Positions 59,196-64,000 of a stretch of DNA of 64,000 nt are shown here, in pieces. Numbering within the stretch: the stretch's first letter is position 1; each line of letters opens with the position of its first letter. Both the position numbers and the translations under genes were made by a program. The DNA comes from an uncultured beta proteobacterium. Its GTDB lineage: Bacteria; Pseudomonadota; Gammaproteobacteria; Burkholderiales; Burkholderiaceae_C. The stretch is taken from assembly GCA_903886275.1 (NCBI GenBank), contig CAISLN010000081.1, positions 19,270 through 83,269 on the forward strand, in the 5' to 3' direction. The notes beneath the pieces are model-generated. The model saw only the letters and a program-made list of their open reading frames with translations. It searched no databases and was not told the origin of the DNA.

Positions 59196-60537
59196 TGCGT
59201 TCTGCCCGAATCCAGGTCCAGACAATCTTGTCCTCTTCTCCGTACACGCCAAAGGTGCCCATGGACTGCCCCTGTTGAACGTACTTCCAACGGCCTGGGT
59301 TGGTATTCACAAAACGTGCATCGGGATGCGTGGTAGCTATGCTGGCCTCATAAACCCCCGTCTTGGGGCACAGGCTCTCTGAGCCACAGGTCACCGGCGC
59401 AATGGCAGTCCCGTCTTGGCTCATTTGGGTTCCCGCTGCGGTGAGCACCGACCGCATGCGCAGGGTGCCCACAATCGCATCCCAAAACGCCACGGCTTCG
59501 TCATCGTTCTTGAAGGGCGGCGCAGGATAGTTGCGGGTAGACGGCATGGACACGCCCATGTCCACCACGATGTTGGGCGCATAGACATCGTCCACCTTGC
59601 CCCGGGCCTCCCATCGAAAGGAATAGGCGCTCCAACGGTCATCGCTGGAGCGCTCCCGGTAGAGGTATTCCTGGCCTTCAATTCCGTTGAGTTGGAGATC
59701 GCGCTTGCGAAGCACCCGCACGCCCTTCACGGCCAGCAATGCGCTCTGGATGGGTGATAGGCGGTCCAGCAGTTTGTCGCGTGCCGTTCCATTGACCATG
59801 CTGGTCACGCCAAAGGTGACCAGTTGCTGACCGGGGTTGATGGCGTTGTCAAAGAAGGGCAGCTTGAACCAGACCTCACCAACCTCAGCCATCACTTCAT
59901 CGCTTCGCACCAGGCCGCCCTCTATCGCATAGCCGTATTCCTTGGGGATTTCACCGTCGGCAAGGGGACGAATTTGCTTGGCCAAGTTGAGCTGGTACTC
60001 CAAGGCGCTTTTGATGTTGTCTTGGCCGACATCGGATTTCATATACCAGACCCTAAAAGGAGAGTCGCTATAGAAATAGTTGTGAGTTACACGATAGTGA
60101 CGACCATTGATTGAGCTAGCTTCTCCAAATTCATACCCCCAAACAGTCAGCCCCCTTTTATTCAGGTCGTAGGTTTGGATATACCGATTGCCAAAGTCCT
60201 TGTGCGCCTGGCTCTTGAATGCCTGCTGGCGCTGTGCCACCTCCTTGTTGAGAAGCTCCATGGATGTCAGGTCCTTGCGCAGCACCAGCTCATCGCCCCA
60301 GAACCGGTGCCGACTGCCAGGAACGACTTCGGGCGGGAGTTGGATCACCAGCCGGGCAAAACAAAGGGGCTTCCAGTGGGCGCTGTCTTTGAGGTCAATG
60401 TTCATCGGGTGAGTCCTGTCTGGGCTGGCGGCGGATGCCGCCTTCAATAGGGGGACGCTCAGCAGCGCAGCAAGCACAGTGCGGCGCGTGACTGGCAATG
60501 TGTCGTTGCGTAGCGTCTGGATGGCGCCGTTGCTCAT
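59188..60537 (-). CDS. Tli4-family type VI lipase immunity protein
   Basis: From the ATG at 60537 the protein is 449 residues. It starts with a signal sequence of twin-arginine type (TRRTVLAALLSVPLLKAASA), so it is exported to the periplasm, as needed to block a periplasmic lipase. The rest resembles the Tli4 immunity family: FARLVIQLPPEVVPGSRHRFWGDE, YEFGEASSINGRHYR, PNIVVDMGVSMPSTRNYPAPPF and a final GTFGVYGEEDKIVWTWI (each quoted only in part). It overlaps the tle gene by four bases (ATGA). It appears intact although the effector upstream is deleted. Confidence 0.8.
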   Translation of the reverse strand: MSNGAIQTLRNDTLPVTRRTVLAALLSVPLLKAASAASPDRTHPMNIDLKDSAHWKPLCFARLVIQLPPEVVPGSRHRFWGDELVLRKDLTSMELLNKEVAQRQQAFKSQAHKDFGNRYIQTYDLNKRGLTVWGYEFGEASSINGRHYRVTHNYFYSDSPFRVWYMKSDVGQDNIKSALEYQLNLAKQIRPLADGEIPKEYGYAIEGGLVRSDEVMAEVGEVWFKLPFFDNAINPGQQLVTFGVTSMVNGTARDKLLDRLSPIQSALLAVKGVRVLRKRDLQLNGIEGQEYLYRERSSDDRWSAYSFRWEARGKVDDVYAPNIVVDMGVSMPSTRNYPAPPFKNDDEAVAFWDAIVGTLRMRSVLTAAGTQMSQDGTAIAPVTCGSESLCPKTGVYEASIATTHPDARFVNTNPGRWKYVQQGQSMGTFGVYGEEDKIVWTWIRAERNA

Positions 60538-61220
60538 GGCTGTGCCCAATCGGCCTTTTGCGCAATCTTGGCGATGGCATACAGCGTGGTCCACTGGCCG
60601 CGCTTGTCCAGGTAAGAGTCCTGGTGGTCGTAGCCTTCCTGGCGCGCCGGCGCCTGCAGGTCCGGGGTGCGCATGGCGTCCAGGCTCGCATTGCCGGGGA
60701 CCGTGCCCTGTCCATGCACAAACATGCTGAGGGCCTTGCCCTGGGGCGCCAGGCCAGACAAGGCCGGCACCGTGCCATCGCCATCCAACTTGGCAGCTTC
60801 CAAGGTGAGCTTCAGGGCACCGGCCAGTTCGATGCTGCTGTCCAAGTCGTCCTGGGTCAGCGTGGCCGTGTCGAGGATGGCGCCTGGCGGAACCTGGCCG
60901 GTCCAGAGCACCTCGCCCCAGGTCTTGTGCCTGGCCGCTGCTCCCTTGAAGAAGAACTCCATCAACATGGGCAGGCCTGCCAATGTGCTGTTGGGTGCTC
61001 GCCAGACCTCGTGGCTCTTGTTCTTCTCCTTCAGGTTGGTCCCTATGACACCGGGCAAAAGGATGATCGGAATCACCCACTGCGGGGCGCAAATGACTTT
61101 CTTTTCTCGCTGGTCAGCGTCTGCTGTCAGGGTCACGCAAACGTCTTGTGTGCCCCTGGCGTTCTGCGTGGTGTGGTGGTACACCGGGCCGGTGTCTTCG
61201 ACTTGTGCTTGCTCATCCAT
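60534..61220 (-). pseudogene. Tle-type T6SS lipase effector with internal deletion
   Basis: A 228-residue frame with two ends of a Tle-type lipase joined. Residues 48-80 have the alpha/beta-hydrolase entry (VIPIILLPGVIGTNLK, VWRAPN). Residues about 140-215 have the C-terminal part (LDGDGTVPALSGLAP, EGYDHQDSYLDKRGQWTTLYA) with likely catalytic Asp and His. The central region with the GxSxG nucleophile and lid is absent: no such motif occurs between residues 80 and 140. Tle effectors with this start are normally at least twice as long. It is the gene between vgrG and tli4, as for tle4 loci. As it is in frame it may still be expressed, but it should not be a lipase. Confidence 0.75.
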
Positions 61221-61281
61221 GGTGTTGCTCTTGGCCGTGCTATCGGTTTGGATTGATAAAAGAGAGGCAGCGTTGCTCGGC

Positions 61282-64000
61282 CTAGACGCCGTGCAGCACC
61301 TCGATGCGGATGTTCTCGGGCATGGCGCTCTTTTGCATCGGCAACTTGCCGGCGCTATCGGTGCGCGCTGTCAATGTGCTGCCGTCATCGCGTGTGATGC
61401 GCACCCGAACGTTCTTTAGCGGCTCACCCAAGGGATTGCACAGAATGTAGGGGTCGTTGAATGTGCTGGTGGGCAGTGCCTGCATTTGCTGGCTTGCGCT
61501 TTGTGCCCCAAAGGTCTGGTGATCCGCCGCATGGACATGGTCATAGCCTGGCGTGACCAGTGTGCTTCCAGACGGCTCCAGCACCAGCATGGTGGGACCT
61601 ACTTGCAGGCGTATGCCCTTTTTGGCAGACACGGTGACCCAGTCCTCGGTGCTGATGAAGCTCAGGACCTTTCTGGCGATCATCTCGATATTGTTGTCCT
61701 GCGCCTGAATCTCCACCTTGCCCTTGGCCGCAATCAGACGCAGGGCCTTGTTGGCCAGTATTCCTACGCTTTTACCCGCCGCCACCAAGAAGCTGCCGGC
61801 ACTGGCTAGGCTGATGTGCTTGCCGGCCGTAATGGCATGGTGGTCGCCGCTGTTGGCATGCGTGCTGCCCGCTGTGGTGCTTTCTATGCCGGCCGGGCTG
61901 GCGATGGTGATGTGCGCCTTTTGCAGCTCGGGGAAGCTGTCACCCGCCGCACCCTGGCGCGTATGCCCGTTGCCAGAGACATCGTCGGCTTGTTGCTGCA
62001 GGCTGCTTTGTACAGCCTTCACTTCATCGCCCTCATGGGCCAGGTGGTGCACTGCCAAGTCGCCCATGTTCTTGTGCTGCTCGTGGGCGGCGCTCAGTTC
62101 CTGCGTGGTCTCTTCCATGCTGAGCATGTGCGCGTTGGCGGCTTGGCGGGCATGGGTGCTGATGAGCAAACCGTTCTTGGCGCGCAGGGCGCCATGGCCG
62201 TCGCTGCGCAGCTCAAAGCCTTCGCCTCGGTAGTCCTTGCGGCCTTGCTGGTCTTCAATGCGGGTGATGTGACCCAGAGACAACTGGCTGTGCTGGTGGT
62301 CGCTCTTGAGTTGGGCCTGGATCTTTTGCTCGGTGTCGTCTAGCACCAGGTGGTTGCTGCGCCCGGCCGAACTGTTGCCGCCACCAGGAACGAGTTCACG
62401 GCTTCTGAAGCCTGAGAGAGCCTGCATGGCCGGCAGGCCCCAGGCGGGCTGGTTGAGTTGGTTGTTGACCCGACCCACCACGATGGGCTGGTCTGGGTCG
62501 CCCTCATAAAAGTCCACCACCACTTCCTGCCCCACGCGGGGAATGTGCACGCCGCCCAACTGGTTGCCAGCCCAGGGGCTGGAGACGCGCACCCAGCAGG
62601 AGCTGTTGTGGTTGGTCTTGCCATAGCGGTCCCAGGGAAACTGGATCTTGATGCGCCCCAGATAGTCGGTGTAGATGTTGGACTCTGCCGTCTCGGGGTC
62701 GGGCCCGCACACCACAGCGGGTTGGGGGCCACGGGTGAAGGGCTTGGCTTGTGTGACTTCTGGGCGCAGAACCTCGGTGCTTGGCTGGACTTCAAAGTTC
62801 ACCTGCACGCGCCACTGGCCGCTCAGGCGCTGGGTGTCGCTAAGGGCTGCCGTGGCCTGGCCTTGATTGAGGTGGGTTGCCAAGGTAGCGGCCTGGTTTC
62901 TTTGGGTCTCTTCGTTGACGTTTTCGATCACAAAGTCGGTGCGCAGCACGATGTATTCCCTGTTCGCGGTGGCCTGCGGGTGTTGGCTCAGGGTGAAGGT
63001 GCAGCCCGGAACGATGGCGCGTACATGGCCCACGCCATGGGCACGCTGCCCGCCTTGGCGCAGGTGCTGCATGCGCAGCACAGCCAACTGGCGGCCCTGC
63101 TCTTCGGTGCCATTGGCCTGCTTGTCGGCGCCCGCATTGGGCTGGTTGTAGTCCGAGCCACCCAGGCCCGACTTGGCCGTGCGCCACAGATAAACCTCTT
63201 TGCTGGCCTGCCCGGTTTTGCGGGGATCGCTGGCGCTCGATGCCAGGCTGGCACGCGGGCGGGTGTAGTCGTAATCGCGCGTGGCATAGGCGCCACTGGT
63301 GATGCGGTGGGCGGGGCTAAAGCCGTGGATGTATTCCCGGTCTATTTTGTGGCCCAGCGGGTAATAAGGGATGTCGTGGTAGGCACTGACGCCCCTACCT
63401 GCCTCCTGCTGGGTGACTTGAAAGGCGCCATTGTGGTCGCTCCAGATCAGGCGGTGCACACCTCCACTGTGCTCAAAGTGAAAATTCACCCCCCACTCCT
63501 GCATCAGACGGCTGATGAATTCAAAGGGGGTTTCGTTGTACTGAACGCAGTAATCGCGCTTTGGATAGCCTTCAATAAGGCGTTTGTCGGACGCAAAACT
63601 ATAGTTGGATAGCACGGCTTCGATCACCTCCACGGGCGTCATGTCCTGGAACACCTTGCAGTCGGTGCTCAGCGTAGCCAGATACAGCCAGGGGCGGATC
63701 TCGATCTCGTAGATGGCGTGCCGGTTGTCTTCGGCACAAAAGCGCGCTGCCGTGATGAGCCCAGAGATCTCGCGCACTCCCGCGCCCTGATTGGCCGCGC
63801 CCCCACCGGGCAAGCCCGGCACCAACTGGCCGTGGCCTTCGAGCTCAATGCTGCAGGTCAGCTCCAGTCCAATGAAGGAGTCCAGATCGAAGTTGCTGCC
63901 AGTGCCCGTGAAGCCCAAGGCATCGGGGGTCTGCAGGGTCAGGGTGTAGCAAAAAAGTTGGTTGATGGCCTCGGTGCCTTCGAGCTTTAAGGGCACCAGC
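61282..64000 (-). CDS. VgrG type VI spike protein, 5' end outside window
   Basis: The frame is open to the window edge, so only about 906 residues of a longer protein are present; the first few tens of residues are missing. The N-terminal part is gp27/gp5-like (LKLEGTEAINQLFCYTL, YCVQYNETPFEFISRLMQEWG, quoted in part: NETPFEFISRLM). The OB/spike region has NIYTDYLGRIKIQFPWDR, SCWVRVSSPWAGNQLGG and DPDQPIVVGRVNN. A DUF2345 region follows (AAGKSVGILANKALRLIAAKG). The last about 55 residues (NDPYILCNPLGEPLKNVRV) look like a transthyretin-like domain that in other VgrG proteins binds the Tle effector. The tle-tli4-PAAR genes follow downstream. Confidence 0.9.
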   Translation of the reverse strand, partial: LVPLKLEGTEAINQLFCYTLTLQTPDALGFTGTGSNFDLDSFIGLELTCSIELEGHGQLVPGLPGGGAANQGAGVREISGLITAARFCAEDNRHAIYEIEIRPWLYLATLSTDCKVFQDMTPVEVIEAVLSNYSFASDKRLIEGYPKRDYCVQYNETPFEFISRLMQEWGVNFHFEHSGGVHRLIWSDHNGAFQVTQQEAGRGVSAYHDIPYYPLGHKIDREYIHGFSPAHRITSGAYATRDYDYTRPRASLASSASDPRKTGQASKEVYLWRTAKSGLGGSDYNQPNAGADKQANGTEEQGRQLAVLRMQHLRQGGQRAHGVGHVRAIVPGCTFTLSQHPQATANREYIVLRTDFVIENVNEETQRNQAATLATHLNQGQATAALSDTQRLSGQWRVQVNFEVQPSTEVLRPEVTQAKPFTRGPQPAVVCGPDPETAESNIYTDYLGRIKIQFPWDRYGKTNHNSSCWVRVSSPWAGNQLGGVHIPRVGQEVVVDFYEGDPDQPIVVGRVNNQLNQPAWGLPAMQALSGFRSRELVPGGGNSSAGRSNHLVLDDTEQKIQAQLKSDHQHSQLSLGHITRIEDQQGRKDYRGEGFELRSDGHGALRAKNGLLISTHARQAANAHMLSMEETTQELSAAHEQHKNMGDLAVHHLAHEGDEVKAVQSSLQQQADDVSGNGHTRQGAAGDSFPELQKAHITIASPAGIESTTAGSTHANSGDHHAITAGKHISLASAGSFLVAAGKSVGILANKALRLIAAKGKVEIQAQDNNIEMIARKVLSFISTEDWVTVSAKKGIRLQVGPTMLVLEPSGSTLVTPGYDHVHAADHQTFGAQSASQQMQALPTSTFNDPYILCNPLGEPLKNVRVRITRDDGSTLTARTDSAGKLPMQKSAMPENIRIEVLHGV

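Overview
The window is a GC-rich chromosomal segment that looks like a betaproteobacterium of the order Burkholderiales, most like Comamonadaceae (Rhodoferax/Polaromonas type). This is inferred from the protein styles (form I CO dehydrogenase with an RcoM-type regulator, a thiC-thiO-thiS-thiG-thiE operon behind a TPP riboswitch, a Lys/Ala-rich H1-like protein, and a VgrG-Tle-Tli4-PAAR type VI cassette) and cannot be proved here. No rRNA, tRNA or CRISPR array was seen.

Layout. 1-11.6 kb is mostly core metabolism: glgC, a small ferredoxin, a lipoprotein/ECF sigma/anti-sigma operon with a recognisable ECF promoter, the NAD operon nadC-nadA-nadB, a Bcr/CflA-type exporter, a large glycine-rich exported protein and a YceI-like protein. 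11.65-22.9 kb is an accessory defence island of lower GC: a broken hipBA module, a complete type I restriction-modification system (hsdM-hsdS-hsdR), a brnTA toxin-antitoxin pair and an orphan TumA-like regulator. Fragments of the two flanking genes (yceI and an alpha-carbonic anhydrase) are repeated at the internal module boundaries.

23-36 kb holds the alpha-carbonic-anhydrase-like protein, a beta-propeller protein and an aerobic carbon monoxide oxidation cluster. On the minus strand are an XdhC-family gene and a membrane protein. On the plus strand are a PAS-LytTR regulator resembling the heme CO sensor RcoM, coxM-coxS-coxL (CoxL with the form I AYRCSFR motif), coxG, coxD, coxE, a MocA-like cytidylyltransferase and a 2OG-Fe(II)-oxygenase-like protein. 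CoxMSL would oxidise CO, CoxG would tether the enzyme to the membrane, CoxD/CoxE would mature the Mo/Cu site, and MocA and XdhC would supply and insert the cofactor. A hairpin with a short T run separates coxL from coxG.

36-48 kb carries a GNAT acetyltransferase, a class A penicillin-binding protein, an H1-like protein followed by a clear terminator, an alpha/beta hydrolase, a TauE/SafE permease, several unknown proteins, a ParB-like protein and a PaeR7I/XhoI-type restriction-modification pair whose endonuclease is interrupted by one in-frame TGA. 48-57 kb has a large hybrid histidine kinase, a core-MetE-like protein and the thiamine operon (all minus strand) led by a TPP riboswitch. 57-58.3 kb is a non-coding stretch with a 56-bp direct repeat and DnaA-box-like sites. 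58.3-64 kb has a UspA protein and a type VI secretion cassette: PAAR, a Tli4-like immunity protein, an internally deleted Tle lipase and a VgrG cut by the window edge.

A recurring theme is that several conflict modules have lost the attacking component but kept the protective one: HipA broken with HipB intact, the XhoI-like nuclease broken with its methylase intact, Tle lipase deleted with Tli4 intact, and a TumA-like antitoxin without a visible toxin.
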